Part shown: positions 11,641-24,035 of the stretch, piece by piece
Numbering within the stretch: the first letter of the stretch is position 1
Layout of the letters: every line of letters begins with the position of its first letter
Origin: Panicum virgatum
Taxonomy: Eukaryota > Streptophyta > Magnoliopsida > Poales > Poaceae
Assembly (NCBI RefSeq): GCF_016808335.1
Contig: NC_053137.1
Coordinates: 48,599,781 to 48,663,780, forward strand
Length of the DNA: 64,000 nt
Direction: 5' to 3'
Notes under the pieces: model-generated
Databases searched by the model: none
Told to the model about the DNA's origin: nothing
Seen by the model: the letters and a program-made list of their open reading frames with translations, nothing else
Translations under genes and position numbers: made by a program

Positions 11641-13451
11641 GTCAAAATATATATCTGCTGGAAGCTATTGTACAATAATTTCAAAGTTTTACATCTCTAG
11701 GTACAAAGTTTTCAATATATCTGTCCAAAGTTGTGCCCCCCTCCAAAACAAACTCCACATTATGACATGTAATTCTTTTTTGTTAGGCATATAGGTTTAA
11801 TTAGTGCTGTGAATTGAGGGGTTCAAAGTTTTTATTCCATGGCTTGATATATTTATTACTTTTGTAATCATTTATCCAAAGTTTTTATATACATCATTTG
11901 AAAGTTCTCAATATTTGCATTCAAAGTTTTCAAGTAGTCAGTTTAGAGCCAAAAGCTTGATATATAAGTTTGGACATGTGATGTTTTATATGCTTCATAG
12001 TTTTTTCACAAACAAAATTTCAAATACGTGCATTTGAAGCTAGGTATTCTATAAAAGTTTTCCACACAAGAGCCAAAAGCTTTCAAGATTCTACTATAAA
12101 GTGCCTTATGTAGAACTTTAACAGTCAAATATATGTAAATATTTGTAGCGTGGACTGCATAGTTTACAATTTGGCGGTACATAGTTCCATATATTCATAG
12201 TGCAAAGTTTGGAATTACAAGGCCTTTTTTCCATAAGTACAATGTTTTGAAATGTGCAAGCAACAATCCTCTGAATATAGAATGTAAAGATTAGAATAAA
12301 AGATTTATACTAAACACAGACATAGGTTATTGTTTTTACTAAACACAATGTTCTTTCCTCCAACCATGGTACATTACCCCCCCCCCCCCACCCCCATTAG
12401 TTGAACCTCAAATTTTTTAGATTTTCTAGCTTAAAGTTTGCGACGGGACTTAAATTCTTCAGTTTATACCCATAGTTTGAATGCTAGACCAAAGTTCTAC
12501 ATTTACAAATTGTAAGTTTGCAACATTCCAGTACAAAGGTTTTGAAGTGCAATATGAGAATTGAGATATAGAAAATATTTCATATACATGTTAAAATTTT
12601 ATATATAAGATTAAAAGGTTTATAATAGGCTAGTACAAAGCCCCCAATTTCAGAATACAAAGTTTTTATTTAAAAAGTTCTTGATTTTGGAGCACAAAGT
12701 TCTAGTGTGTGTGTGTGCGTGTTTGAAAATATGTTGGTATGAAGTTCCTAAATTTGGATGCTAAATTTGTTGTAATTAAAAAGTTTTTGAGTTTGTCGTA
12801 CAAAGTTAGTAATTTTAATTTTCTAAAGTTCATGTGTTGTAATATTTAGGGCTATAATATTTTTTTAAATAAAGTTTTGGAACCGAGAGATACAAAGTTT
12901 ATGATAGGCTAGAATAAAGTTCCCAATACGAGAATGCAAAGGTTTTTAATTATGAAGTATTAGATCTAAAAGGATAAAGTTTTAAATGTTCTATCACAAA
13001 GTTCCAGATTTTTAAAAAAGTGAAGTTGGATTAATGAGAATACAAAGTTTATAACATGCTAGTAGAAAATTGTTTAATTTGGGATACAAAGTTCAGAGTT
13101 TATTTTACTAATTTTTTAATAGTCCAAATTTATCGAATTTAGTGTTATTTTTTTTATTTCAGTAGAAAGTTTTTATGTAAAACGTTTCAAATATCCATGT
13201 ATAAAGTTTCATATCTAATAGTATAGAGTTTTAAATTTAGTTGTAGAAAATTCTGAAATGTAGTGTACAAAATTTTGGAATTACAAAGTCGCGGAGTCTG
13301 GTGTAGAAAGTTTGAAAGTATATTAGTAGAAAGTTTCTGAATTTAGAGTGCAAGGTTTGAATTAAAATTTTGAATCTGGGAGTACAAAATTTAAAATGGG
13401 CTAATAGTAGGTTTTCAGAGCTATTGGTATTGCACGTGCACTGCTTGCTAG
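11640..13451 (+). repeat. Degenerate array of AAAGTT-core repeats, possible Helitron 3' part
   Basis: About 1.8 kb of AT-rich DNA in which a CAAAGTTT or AAAGTT core recurs roughly every 20-40 bases with variable spacers. It ends in the palindrome TGCACGTGCA, then CTGCTTG, CTAG (13448-13451) and a T. A hairpin followed closely by CTAG and a 3' T is the usual Helitron 3' terminus. I could not find a matching 5' TC end, so the Helitron assignment is tentative. The degenerate repetition is directly visible. Confidence 0.45.
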
Positions 13452-13547
13452 TTGGAGCGCTCGTTCGCTGCTTTATTGCCGCGGCGCACGATCACCAAAT
13501 AGCGCCCCCCGTGTCAGAGTCCAAGTACAGGTGTTATTAGCAAATTA

Positions 13548-13907
13548 GGCCGTGTTTAGTTCCCTGGTGTGTAAACGCAAAAAAATTTTGCGACGGAATC
13601 TTGCTAATTTGAAGTACTAAATGAAGTTTATTTACAAAATTTTTGCACAGATGTGTTGTAAATCGCAAGACGAATCTAATAATGCTAATTAATCTATGAT
13701 TAATCAATAATTAGCCGATAGTTACTGTAGCATCACTGTTGCAAAATCATGGATTAAGTAGGCTCATTAGATTCGTCTCGCGATTTACAGGCCATCTATG
13801 TAAAAAATTTTGTAAATAGACTTCATTTAGTACTTCAAATTAGCAAGATTCATTCGCAAAATTTTGTGTTTTTACGTCTTTGCGTTTACGGGGTGGCAAC
13901 TAAAGCC
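13548..13907. mobile_element. Tourist-like MITE (PIF/Harbinger), 360 bp
   Basis: Termini GGCCGTGTTTAGTT and its near-complement (AACTAAAGCC at the right end), TTA duplications at 13545-13547 and 13908-13910, and mutually complementary arms (for example GACGAATCTAAT against ATTAGATTCGTC). Non-coding. Confidence 0.9.
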
Positions 13908-13910
13908 TTA

Positions 13911-15645
13911 GCATCATATTATTAGCAGAAACCCAAAAACCATACCAGAGATGGGAATGGGATGGGACTACCGACCGATCCATCTGGGGAATAATGGCTC
14001 GGCCATGACAACCTGATGACCCGCCTGCTAGTGATTAGTAGGGCCTATGACGGGACGTCTCGAACTCAAAGCAGCATGAGTACTGTAATTGTGCATGCCC
14101 TGCTAGCATGACTGTACCCACACCATCAAAAGTTGACCCGCGCACAATGGTTGACCTTGCTGGCTCTACCACATCCACATCATCAACTACCAGCGTGCAG
14201 CAGCTAGCAAAGCCATGCACTCGGTCAAAGATTCATCAAAAAGTCAGAGACTCACTCAGGCTAGCTGACCGCCCGACCGTCGGCATCAAGAGGGTTTGGT
14301 GGGTTTTGTAGGGCCCGTCAGGACCGAGCTAGAGCTTTCGTGACACTGTACACACTTGTACAGGATGAGCGACCTGCACAAAAGTGGCAACGACGCGTGA
14401 GCGAGATCGTGCGTGATGACCAGTGTTAGCTACGACGCCCAGCTCTCCACGCACCGTGCTGTCGACCGTTGCTATTGTGACGGAGCGTGACGTGGGTCCT
14501 GCTGCATGCCGGCCGGGCCGGCACAGCGTCTTCTTTGACCGGACCCCCTAATCCTGCCGAGCCATCAGCAGCAAGCGCATGGAAGCGGGCGATGACGGCG
14601 TAACAGTGGCGGCTAAGCCCTCCGTCACGTCACGTCATGGTGCGGTCTTTCATTTGTCTGCTGCAACCTCCTCTAGACGTGGATCGCATGTGAGTCCAGG
14701 CATGCACACTTCTCCGTACTTGTTGGTATGTGTTATGCTGGGAAACGTACTAATTTTGACTATTAATTAGAGGAATTAAACAAACAACTCTTGTTTTAGG
14801 AATCGTGAAGAATCTAACGAGATTTTTGGATACATGATTAAATGATGGTTACTGTAGCATCACTATAGTCAATCATTGATTAATTACCGTTTTCCGGCTG
14901 CAATTCGTGGAGCCGCTGCCCAACTCCATGCAGATCGGGCCTACGTGTCTGATGGAACGGCCTACGTAGCGGCCGGCTGCAGCGCCAGCAGGTGCGGTGA
15001 GCCCATGGAGATCCGGCGGCAAGAAATTGTTTGCGTGCCCAGATCTGATCAGCGCAGGTTCGGGCCGGGGCTACTAGTAGGTCTGTGCGCCGCCTGTGGT
15101 GTGGGATAATTTTGGCGAAGAACTGGCCTCTGCAGCTTCTTCTCAGGTCTGATGCGAAGTGAAACATTGCTGCTGGGGCCGCCGTCCATTACTCCGTTTG
15201 TTGCCGCTCCTGCAAAAAGGTCACGGTCGAAAGTGGACGCACTACCGATCCATTAACCCTCACCACAAAAGCCTGACCGGCTTGTGCACCATACCAAGCA
15301 ACTGTTACCTTTGGTTTCAATATGCTTTAGTTCGGTCCTAAGTTGAAATTTCTAGCTTTGACTAATTTTGTTAAACATGTATTTCTCAATAGACTTTATC
15401 AAAGCTAAAGAATTTGACTTAATTAGAACAAACTAAAAGGTTTTTTTACATTTTGGAACAAAGGGAATAAGGGATTAGCTTGCTGGAGTGGTATCAACAT
15501 ACACCTAAAGCCTAAATTATATTAAGACAACAAATCTCACACGCGTCAAACATCTGAAATTAAAGTTTCTATCAGTGGATTGGTGTGAAAAAGTGTTGAT
15601 GTAAAGACACCCTTCTTTGGTGTCCTTTCTGCATCTTCAGGCTTA
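13911..15645. other. Intergenic, with a short MITE remnant
   Basis: No gene recognised. About 14790-14890 carries a fragment of Tourist-type sequence (GGTTACTGTAGCATCACTAT) without ends. About 15330-15470 resembles a decayed Stowaway-type element. Open frames at 14579-14770 and 14876-15109 have no domain. Confidence 0.4.
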
Positions 15646-15648
15646 GGG

Positions 15649-15982
15649 GCCATTTAGTTACCAAAAAATTTCACCCAAAAAATTTCACCTCCCCTTTAAA
15701 CACATGTATGAATCACTAAATGTAATTAAATAACAAAATTAATTACACAGTTTGGATGTACATGACGAGACGAATCTTTTAAGCCTAATTAGTGCATGAT
15801 TAGCCATAAGTGCTACAGTAACCTACATGTGCTAATGATGCGGTCAAAAGCCTCAAAAGATTCGTCTCGTGGTTTCCAAGTGAGTTCTGAAATTAGTTTT
15901 TTAATTAGTGTCCGAAAAACCCTCCCGACATCTGGTCAAATTATTGATGTGACATCCAAAAATTTTTTTGTTTGTAACCAAA
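15649..15982. mobile_element. Tourist-like MITE, diverged ends
   Basis: Left end GGGGCCATTTAGTTACC, right end close to GTTTGTAACCAAA, and internal complementary motifs GACGAGACGAATCTTTTAAG and AAAGATTCGTCTCG. The TTA target-site duplication is recognisable only on the left, so the exact borders are approximate. Confidence 0.7.
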
Positions 15983-16754
15983 ATGTGGAATGGCAGCTTG
16001 GTTGGGCGGCAACGGACAGTATGCGATGCGCCAGGGAGAGGCAGCAAACTGCTGGTTGCACACGACAAGGCGGCCGGGAAAGTCTTGTCGATAGCTCAAG
16101 CTGCTAATGGTTCAGAAACTGAACCAAAACCACGTACGCCCCACCCTGTAACATCGATTACATGTCCTTGTAATCCACCCCAAATCAATTTGCTATCTAC
16201 AAGAACCAAGCCAAATCAAACCATGTGTCTACCAACCCCTAATCCCCAAACGGTTCCAAATCAAAACTGCATGCGCAACGAATGGCCGCCACTCGGTACT
16301 CTATGCACCAGAACCGCTTGCTAGCTGCTTACCTCCTCACAAAAGAACTTTGGCCGCCGCGCAACTGGACATGCATCCACGAGGCCCTTGACGCCAGCCA
16401 TGGTCATGAACGTGTCCGAAACTCCAGTCCTCGTCCGTTAGCTCGGACTCGTGAGCTAGGCCATGCACGGAGAATAAAAATAGATTCAAAAAACGCAAAG
16501 AAGTCGCAGCGTTTCCGAGGACACGCACAGTGCCATTTTCAGTCTCTGAGCCAAGGTGGATCGAGGACCACAGAGGTTGGATTCCATAAATACCAGCGAG
16601 GCAGCGAACGTCCAGTACACTGTACCACGCACATCGCACCGTACCATTGATCGATCGAGCAGCCGCTGATGGCAGCGGAGCACGCCGAGCTTGGACCAGA
16701 TCCAACGAGCGGTGATCACCTGGAGCGCCCGTCTAACCCTCGGCAGGGCAGCCC

Positions 16755-17005
16755 GGCCGGGGCTGAATTTCTCTATCCAAACTTTATTATTCACCTATCA
16801 CATTAAATCTTTTGTCTTATATATAGAGCATTAAATATAAATAAATAAAAAACTAATTGCATAGTTTTAATGTACACGACGAGACGAATCTTTTAAGCCT
16901 AATTAAGTTATTATATGACAACAATTACCACAAACAAACAAAAAATACTACAATGCGCTACAGTATTCAATGTGACTTTTTTTTACCACCGTTTTACGGA
17001 TCTAA
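16755..17005. mobile_element. Tourist-like MITE remnant
   Basis: Contains the family-typical GACGAGACGAATCTTTTAAG, CTAATTAAG and CGCTACAGTA motifs seen in the neighbouring copy at 15649-15982. The ends are decayed and no target-site duplication is evident. Confidence 0.55.
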
Positions 17006-19157
17006 ACACAACACCGCACGGCTTAGATTATTGCCAGGACGTATTACGACTCTACGAGGGGCGGGCATGGTGTTGCATTCTCTCTGCCGGTAGCCGGCCG
17101 GGCTGCCTACCTGCAGCTGCAAACGTATGCGCCACCGCACGCTTCCGTGGCTCCAGGTGGACACCCAGCGCCGGGCCCCCACCTGCCAGTCCCCCGGCCA
17201 TGCGGACCCCGGTTCTGCGGTAGAGAACAAAAACTTTGTGGCCCCGGCCCGGCCGTCGTCAGATTCTCGCTCTGTCACCGCCCACGCCTAGCCTACTATA
17301 TAGGCTTATAGCCTAGCTCATGCAACGTGCGTACGGCCGAGCCGTCGGAGTTGGCTTCCACCCACAGCTGGAGCGCAGACGCGGCGCAGGCATGCAGCAG
17401 GAGGAGCAGAAAGCGGAGCACGACACGATGCAAAGGAGGAAGACGAAGGAAGAGGGGAGCCTGGCCGCCTGGCCGGGCCGGAAGAAAGGCCGGCGCCGCT
17501 GCATTTCCGGCTGCCGCGCCTACGACCTTTCCTCGCTCGCCGTCGCCGCCTCGTGGTCGTGCGTGCGCCCCCGGGGCGACCTCTGCCGTGCCGTGCTGCG
17601 CGCACGCGAGGAGGCAGTGCCGTGGCACGCGGCGGGCTCATAAACCAAGGAAAGGTCGCATCGCAGCAATATTGGCGTGTTCGGGGCTCTCCTTTCGGTC
17701 CCGGACTTCCACATAGCACCCGGCTGGCAACTGGCATGGCTGCCTCGTCGCTTCCGGTCCGGCGGTCGTCCTCCTCCTCCTCCTTTTGCAGCGAATGACA
17801 AAAGCTCACTACTAGGACAGCACGATCGGAGACCACTGTTCTACTGCTACTACTCCGGTGGATGCAACTCTGCAAAGTCCACGACGAGACGCCATGAATG
17901 CCAAGGCGCATCGGCATTGTGCCCGGGAATTGAAGGCGAGCAAGGGCCGGGGCCGGGGCCGGGAGAGTAAAAGTGGAAAGGTCACCAGGGCACGAGGCGC
18001 AGCGACACGGCGCCTTGGCCGCCGGGGCTGGGGCTGGATGCCATGCAAGCTCTCGCAGGCGAACTCCATGCCGTCACCATCCATCGGCCCTCGTTTCAGG
18101 AGTCAGGACAACCTTAACACGGCTCGCGAAACCGGGGGAGGAGTTAATGTGGGTGGAGCTCTCTCTCGCGCCGACAGTTGAAAGCGCATTGATGAACTAG
18201 GCACAGAGAGAGAGAGACCTAAAGGACAAGCGAAGAACACATCATCATGTGCACAGTGCCAGTGCATCTGCACAATGCACCGAGGGCGGAGAGGCTTTAC
18301 CAAGGTCCATGGGAGAAGGGACAGAACCAAGTCCTCCATAGGCCATAGACCATGGTAAAAGTAATTTGGAAATGTTAGCAATGCAAGGGCAAGTCGCAAG
18401 CGGGGCACAGGCTCCTCCGATCCTCCTCCATGGCCTGAACAAGAACAAGCAAATGGATCGGACGGAGTGGTAGTACGGGGCATGAGGTCCAGAGAGAAGA
18501 CAAGGGAAGGGTATAGAGAATGCAACAGTGGCCTATCTTCTTTAGGAGCGGCAGCAGGTAGTAACGAGCAATGGAACCATGTGTTGTAAAACCATCTGCT
18601 GATCCCGGGGCGAGCAGGCCGGCCCCAAGCAGCCACAAAAAAATATAAGAGGACACACAAACAGAATCCATGCAGCCGCAAATCCCCAGATACATTTCCT
18701 CGCCGGCAGACGGCACCCGATCCGTCGATGGATCGATCGGCTGCGCGAGTCGCAAAGACCAAAGTACATTCTCATGGAGAAGAAGACGACGAAGACGAAG
18801 CAAACAAACAGGCAAATGGCCATGCCGCAGGAATTAATTAACAAACAACGAACACCAACAAGTACGGTTAAATGACAAATGAAAGAACCGCCTAATGAAG
18901 CCAAGAAAGAACCATCGATCGAGCCGCTCTCTACGCGTTACTACTGAAACTAACCTACGCCGCCGCGAGGGCGCCGGACGCCGGACCCGGACGCTAACGA
19001 ATCGAAGAAGATGCGCGGACGGAGTACCTACCGGAGGCCGGCCCCGGCCGCCGTCCACGCATCAGCAGCCGCCCCTGGGCCGGGATCGACCGATCCGGTG
19101 TGCATGCGGCCGGGGGTGAGGATGAGCCGATCGGTGTGGTGCCGCTGCGGAGCGGCG
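17006..19157. other. Intergenic/3' flank of the ZHD gene
   Basis: GC-rich from 17030 to 18200 with many overlapping frames on both strands and no domain. A TATA-like CTACTATATAGG occurs near 17295, followed by an open frame 17320-17643 (107 codons) of low-complexity basic composition that I do not call a gene. The part nearest 19157 should include the 3' UTR of the minus-strand ZHD gene. Confidence 0.4.
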
Positions 19158-19991
19158 CTACGGCTTCTTGCCAAGGGTGTGCTTGTTGTTGTGCATCCAC
19201 ACCTTGAGCACGTGGCGCTTGACGCCGACCTCGTCGCATAACTGCTGCACGGCGGCCTCGTCGTGCTTCTGGATGCGCCACCCCACGCGCTCCGCGAACG
19301 CCAGCATCCTGTCCTTCTGCTCCTGCGTGAACTTAGTGCGGAACCGCTTCTTGCCGGACCCGGACCCGCCCGAGCCGGAGGGCCCGGCGCCGCCGCCCAG
19401 GGACATGCCGCCCAGCGGGACCATGGTCGACATGGGCCCGGCCATCCCGGGCAGGTCCTCGCCGTCGTCGCGCCCGCTGTGGGAGGTGGCCGGCAGCGCC
19501 AGCGGCCGCGGCGCGTGCGCGGCGGCCGCCGCGGCCATGTGGAGCGGCTGGTGGTGGTGGAAGTAGCCGGCCGGGGTGCGGTAGTAGGGCGAGAACTGGT
19601 GGTGCGGCGCGGCGCCGTAGGCGACCAGCGCGGCGGGGGAGACGTGCGAGCCCTCGGAGGTCGGGGACTCCTTGCGGTGGAAGTTGCGGTGGCAGTTGCA
19701 CGCGGCGCAGCGGAGCGCGTCGAGCGTGCCCTCCTCGCCGGCGGCCATGAACTCGCCGCACCCGTCCACGGCGTGGCCGCCGATGTTGACGGCGTGGTTC
19801 TTGAGGCACTCGCGGTACCTGCCCCCGCCGCCGTGGCCCCCCGGGGCCTTGGCGAGGGGGACGGGCTCGCCGGGCGGCTTGGGCGGCGCCGCGCCGCCGA
19901 ACCCGGCCGCCAGCGGCGGGGTCTCGTAGCTGGAGCTCACGGGCATCGGCGTCATCTCCTCGTCGACGTCGTCGTGGTCAACGAAGTCCAT
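19158..19991 (-). CDS. Zinc-finger homeodomain (ZHD) transcription factor
   Basis: A single uninterrupted exon of 277 residues, as is usual for this plant family. Residues 58-108 form the ZF-HD dimerisation zinc finger ([20 protein letters not shown], then [20 protein letters not shown]), with the expected Cys/His ligands present. Residues 214-277 form the C-terminal homeodomain ([40 protein letters not shown]), ending KKP. The middle is low-complexity Pro/His/Ala/Gly. The N-terminus is acidic ([13 protein letters not shown]). Members bind ATTA-type sites as dimers in the nucleus and regulate development, including leaf rolling, and stress responses in rice and Arabidopsis. The precise orthologue is not claimed. 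Codon use is extremely GC-rich, normal for grass regulators. Confidence 0.95.
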   Translation of the reverse strand: MDFVDHDDVDEEMTPMPVSSSYETPPLAAGFGGAAPPKPPGEPVPLAKAPGGHGGGGRYRECLKNHAVNIGGHAVDGCGEFMAAGEEGTLDALRCAACNCHRNFHRKESPTSEGSHVSPAALVAYGAAPHHQFSPYYRTPAGYFHHHQPLHMAAAAAAHAPRPLALPATSHSGRDDGEDLPGMAGPMSTMVPLGGMSLGGGAGPSGSGGSGSGKKRFRTKFTQEQKDRMLAFAERVGWRIQKHDEAAVQQLCDEVGVKRHVLKVWMHNNKHTLGKKP

Positions 19992-20289
19992 GGCCGTCGT
20001 CGGCCAGCAGCGGCGGCGGCCGGCGGCAGGTGTTTCTTGTGCCTGGCCTGTGCAGCGGGTGCTCTCTCGAGTTATGGCAGGCGAGGGCTAAGAGGGGCTT
20101 AGCACGGTTAAGAGCGGGATGAAGAGATAAGAGAGAGTGTGGACACCGTCCGGCTGCAAGTTTTGACGCGCCGCGGTGCCGCAGGAAGGCTGCCGCAAAC
20201 CGCTAGTGCCTAGGGCGCTGATGTAACCCCCTCTCTCTCTCTCTCTCTGCGGTCGCATGCCTCATCCATCGTTCAGGGTCGGCCCTCTC
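19992..20289 (-). promoter_or_regulatory. Upstream region of the ZHD gene with CT tract
   Basis: Presumed 5' UTR and promoter of the minus-strand ZHD gene. A (CT)10-type run lies near 20228-20248; seen from the gene it is a GA repeat, a feature of many plant leaders and core promoters. A Tourist MITE sits just beyond it (20296). Confidence 0.4.
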
Positions 20290-20295
20290 TGATCT

Positions 20296-20539
20296 GGGCC
20301 CTGTTTAGTTTTTTCAAAATTCCAAAACTTTACAAGATTTCCCATCACATCGAATGTTTCAACGCATGCATGAAGTATTAAATGTAGCTAAATAAAATAA
20401 CTAATTACACAGTTAGATTGTAATTTGCGAGACGAATCTTTTGAGCCTAATTAACCCATGGCGGGACAATAATTATCAAATACAAACGAAAGTGCTACAG
20501 TGTTTTACACCCAAATCTTTACGCAACTAAACAAGGCCC
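20296..20539. mobile_element. Tourist-like MITE (244 bp) upstream of ZHD
   Basis: Ends GGGCCCTGTTTAGTT and AACTAAACAAGGCCC, with the internal family motif GCGAGACGAATCTTTTGAGC. It is flanked on both sides by TGATCT (20290-20295 and 20540-20545), longer than the 3-bp TWA duplication expected for Tourist elements. It lies about 300 bp upstream of the ZHD start codon. Confidence 0.85.
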
Positions 20540-20545
20540 TGATCT

Positions 20546-21876
20546 CTCAGCTGCAGGGCAGGGCCGCGCCGTGAGATTGTGCGCGCGAGGCTCTCTCGCG
20601 TCGCGCTCATGTCTTTGCCGCATGGCACGGCTGTCACCCTCGGCGCTGCCCTTTTCAAGTGGGTTTTGGCTCCAGCGCCTTTCGAATTTGCGGTTTAGAA
20701 TATGTGACCGTGACGCCCGGTCTTTCTTTTCTCCCGGGCCTCTTCCCCCCCCCCCCCCCCCCCCCGAATCTATGGATGAATGGGCAGCTTCGGGGTCTTA
20801 GCAAAGACATCCACGGTCAAAATCACGCGTAGGGGCAGTACGGTGCCCGGATCAGGTGCCACAACAATCTCCGGGGATATGTTGGGGGTCATCGAGCCTA
20901 GCCGCCGCGTACACAGCACGTAGTACAGCACGCACAGGGACCTAGCTAGCAAAGTCAAACCTCTCCTGCATGTTTCCATTCCATGTAGCGTCACCGCGCG
21001 CACTAATTGGGGTGCTTTCAGTTTCATGTTGGTAAGCTCTCCTTCCAAAGATCAGAGTCAGACACTAGCGTAGTGATGTGGGCATGACTATCTCTTGAAC
21101 AAGAGGTAGTCCTTGTTTCTCTCTCTTCCGAGGGTAAAAAATGACGTGGCATAGTTACAGTACGTGCTAACTGACCATCAACTTTGGAGGAGGCCAAATT
21201 AAGTGGACGTTGATTCCAAACTAGTCGCTTTCATTGAAACAAACATGATTCATTCCTATGATCAGATTTACTAGTAGTACTAGTAGCTGTGTTTCCTATG
21301 ATCAAAATCAAATCCAGGTAATGGTGAGCATGGGGCCTCTTCAAACCACGCAATATCTCAAATATATAGGAGCGACGGTCTTGTGTTGGTCTGTTTGGCT
21401 CTGCAGAAATACTATTGTTTTTTAGAACAAATTAACACTTTTTTTTGCAGGTAATATACTCGCGACTACACACTGGCTCTGTACATGAACTATCTTTCAA
21501 CAGCCTACTTCTCAAGGTGTGCTTGTGGCGGCATCTGGGTTCTTGGAGAGGGCGGCTAAGGATTTTTTTTACCCGGGTACATAGTTGGCGGTCTAATTTT
21601 AGGATTGACAGTCATTACTTTGTCCTTTTGTGTTTCAGACTATTTTAGGCAGTGTGCCGATTAACATAGGTCAGGAAAATTTCGTTGTATCACATTGATG
21701 TTACTTCTTGAAATTAATGAAGTTTCCCTTTTTTTAAAAAAAAAAGTCGTTGATACGTGATGTAAGGCTTGTAAGCAGCGGGCATCAGGCTTCTCCCACA
21801 GCGTTGAACTGTGGGGGAAGCGCCGAGAGCGCGTCACCTTCGACTTCGAGGGGAGGAGAGGAGCAAGACAGCAGGC
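20546..21876. other. Intergenic; poly-C tract and possible retroposon tail
   Basis: Contains a run of 21 C (20745-20765). Around 21590-21746 a segment with TTTTGTGTTTCAGACTA and AATTAATGAAG ends in a T/A-rich run (TTTTTTTAAAAAAAAAA), reminiscent of a LINE 3' end. No gene is recognised. Confidence 0.35.
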
Positions 21877-22423
21877 TAGGGGTGGGCATTCGGTCTATTC
21901 GGGTATTTCGGTTCGGTCTATTCGGGTTTTGCAAATTTCGGGTTTCAAAAAATGAGAACCGAAATTTTAAAAACAAAATTAGGAACCGAACCCGAATAGA
22001 CCGAATATTTCGGTTCGGTCTATTCGGTCCACCGAATTAACCGAATAATAAACACACTCTCATCTTCCATCAAAATATATGCAATGAATAGTTAAATAGA
22101 AGTACGAGTAATAGCGATAAGTAACTATGAAAAAATAGCATAATGAAATAGACATACAAATATTAAGATGAGATAACAACTATTAGCTAATAAGTTCAAA
22201 AATCACATAAGATATCATGGCATACCAAGAGTTTGAATGAATTTCGGGTTATTCGGTCTATTCGGGTTTTGGAGGCTAGGAACCGAACCCGAACCCGTAC
22301 CCCGAATTAAACCATAAGTGTGGACCGAACCCGAACCCGAGAACCCGAATAGACCGACATTTCGGTCTATTCGGTTCGGTTCGGTTCGGTTCGGTTTTTT
22401 CGGGTTTTAAACGCCCACCCCTA
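21877..22423. mobile_element. Non-autonomous hAT element (547 bp)
   Basis: Terminal inverted repeats TAGGGGTGGGC at both ends and a perfect 8-bp target-site duplication CAGCAGGC (21869-21876 and 22424-22431), diagnostic of the hAT superfamily. Both subterminal regions are packed with CGGTTCGGT, TATTCGG and complementary GAACCCGAA motifs, which probably serve as transposase binding sites. The AT-rich centre has no coding capacity. Confidence 0.92.
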
Positions 22424-22989
22424 CAGCAGGCCACCGCCGAATCCGCACTGCATGCATCCATACGAACCGTGTACGAGTATACTACTGGAGATCATTTTCG
22501 AGTGTATTTTTCCTGTTATTATGATATCCGTTGTACTGAAAAATAGCGACAGAGCTAGCTGGGCATTAATAAATCAGTACTGGAGATAAATAGCATTAAA
22601 ACGGAATAATACGTCTGCGAGCCGAAGCGCTTGCTGTTTACCTACAGTATAAATGCAGTATGACTCAGCTGTACTTGCATGCGTATGTCTTTACGGATCG
22701 CTTTGCAGCTGGAGCCAGAGGAATGTAGTACTACCACTCCTAGTATGAACGAGTACTACTGAACATGGGAGTAGGAGTGTGAGGTCGTCGCAGACTGCCA
22801 TGTTCTCAGGCCACCCGCAACGGGCTGGCGATTTGGGCAGGAGAGACGGACGGCAGACGCTCTAGCGGAGCGCTCTCTCTCTCTCTCGGCGAGCGTACGA
22901 GCTGGCGACGAGATCGTCGCTAGCGACCACTGTACTGCACTGTTCAATGATTAGAAAAATCAAAACGCCGGCCAAATCGCCAACCTTTA
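22424..22989. other. Intergenic, nothing recognised
   Basis: A short CT tract (about 22869-22887) is the only notable feature. No gene or complete repeat is seen. Confidence 0.4.
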
Positions 22990-24032
22990 GACCGACTCCA
23001 ACAACAAAAGGCAAAGCTATATTTACACCTCCATTTACACTGTGCATGACGAAATCCGTCTCAAACGGATGAGGCAAATGAGAAGGCATTTTCAATCGCG
23101 AGGAGAGAGGTGAGCTAAAAATGGATTCCCTCTCTCCTCACAGGCAAATCCGTGCGGCGACGCGCAGAGGAGCTGCAGCAGCGCGTGGCTGGGCAGAGGC
23201 GGAGCCAAGCGGCAGCAGTGAGCGCCGGAGCTAGAAGGAGGAGGGTCGGCACGGTGGGGGAAGGGGAGAGAGGAGGGCCGCTGGGATTCGGCCGCCGCTG
23301 GCGCCATGGACCACCGCCCGCCCGCGGTGGCGCGGAGCCCGGCCGGCCCGCGGTGGCGCAGAGCTCGCCCGCCCGCCCGCCCGCGGTGGCGCGTGGATCC
23401 GCGGAGGGAGGGAGCCGTGGACGGCGCCTTCGCATCGGCGCGTGGATCCGCGGAGGAGGTGGCGGGCGGCGCCGGAGCTCGAGCGGGCGGGGAGGGAAGG
23501 GGAGTGGGCGGCGCCGGCGCCTCCGCGTCGGCCGCGCGGCCGCAGCCACCGGCGGGAGGAGGGGAGGGGGCGGCGGCGGCAAATGGAGGGGAGGGAACGG
23601 GTGCCGGCTGGCCGGAGCCGCGGCGACGCATTCCCCTCCGCTCTCCGCCGCGACCTTCGCCGGCCTCGAACTCACCGGCCAAGCGGAGGCACGGGCGTGG
23701 CGAGCGGAGCCGCGGGCCCGCGCAGCCCTCAGGCGTCTCGAGCTCGAGCGCCGGCCTCACGCGTCTCGAGCTTGAGCTCCGCCAGCTCCGGCGGCGTGCG
23801 GGGCGAGCAGCGGCAGCACGCGGGCCGAGCGGGGGCGGAGCGGCGGCGGCAGTGGCGGCGCGGTGTGGAGCGGGTCGGCTGGGACGGGGAGGCGAGGAGG
23901 TTGAGGAGCGGCTGGGACGGGAAAATGCTCTTGCTGTTGGAGACATCGCGATGAGGAGGAAACGTAAAGTACTGTGTATGCGAGGCAAAGGTGGATTTGC
24001 ATCTGGAAAATGGCTCTCTGTTGGAGTCAGTC
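22990..24032. mobile_element. PIF/Harbinger-like TIR element with GC-rich cargo (1,043 bp)
   Basis: Terminal inverted repeats GACCGACTCCAACA (left) and GACTGACTCCAACA (right, on the opposite strand), with TTA duplications at 22987-22989 and 24033-24035. The interior (about 23100-23930) is extremely GC-rich with CGCGGTGGCGC repeats and long frames on both strands, encoding only Pro/Arg/Ala-rich peptides. No transposase is present. The cargo could be captured genic sequence, but I cannot name a source. Confidence 0.75.
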
Positions 24033-24035
24033 TTA

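Noticed and set aside
19263..20102. 279-codon plus-strand frame opposite the ZHD gene
   Set aside because: An antisense shadow; the minus strand encodes a clear ZF-HD finger and homeodomain.
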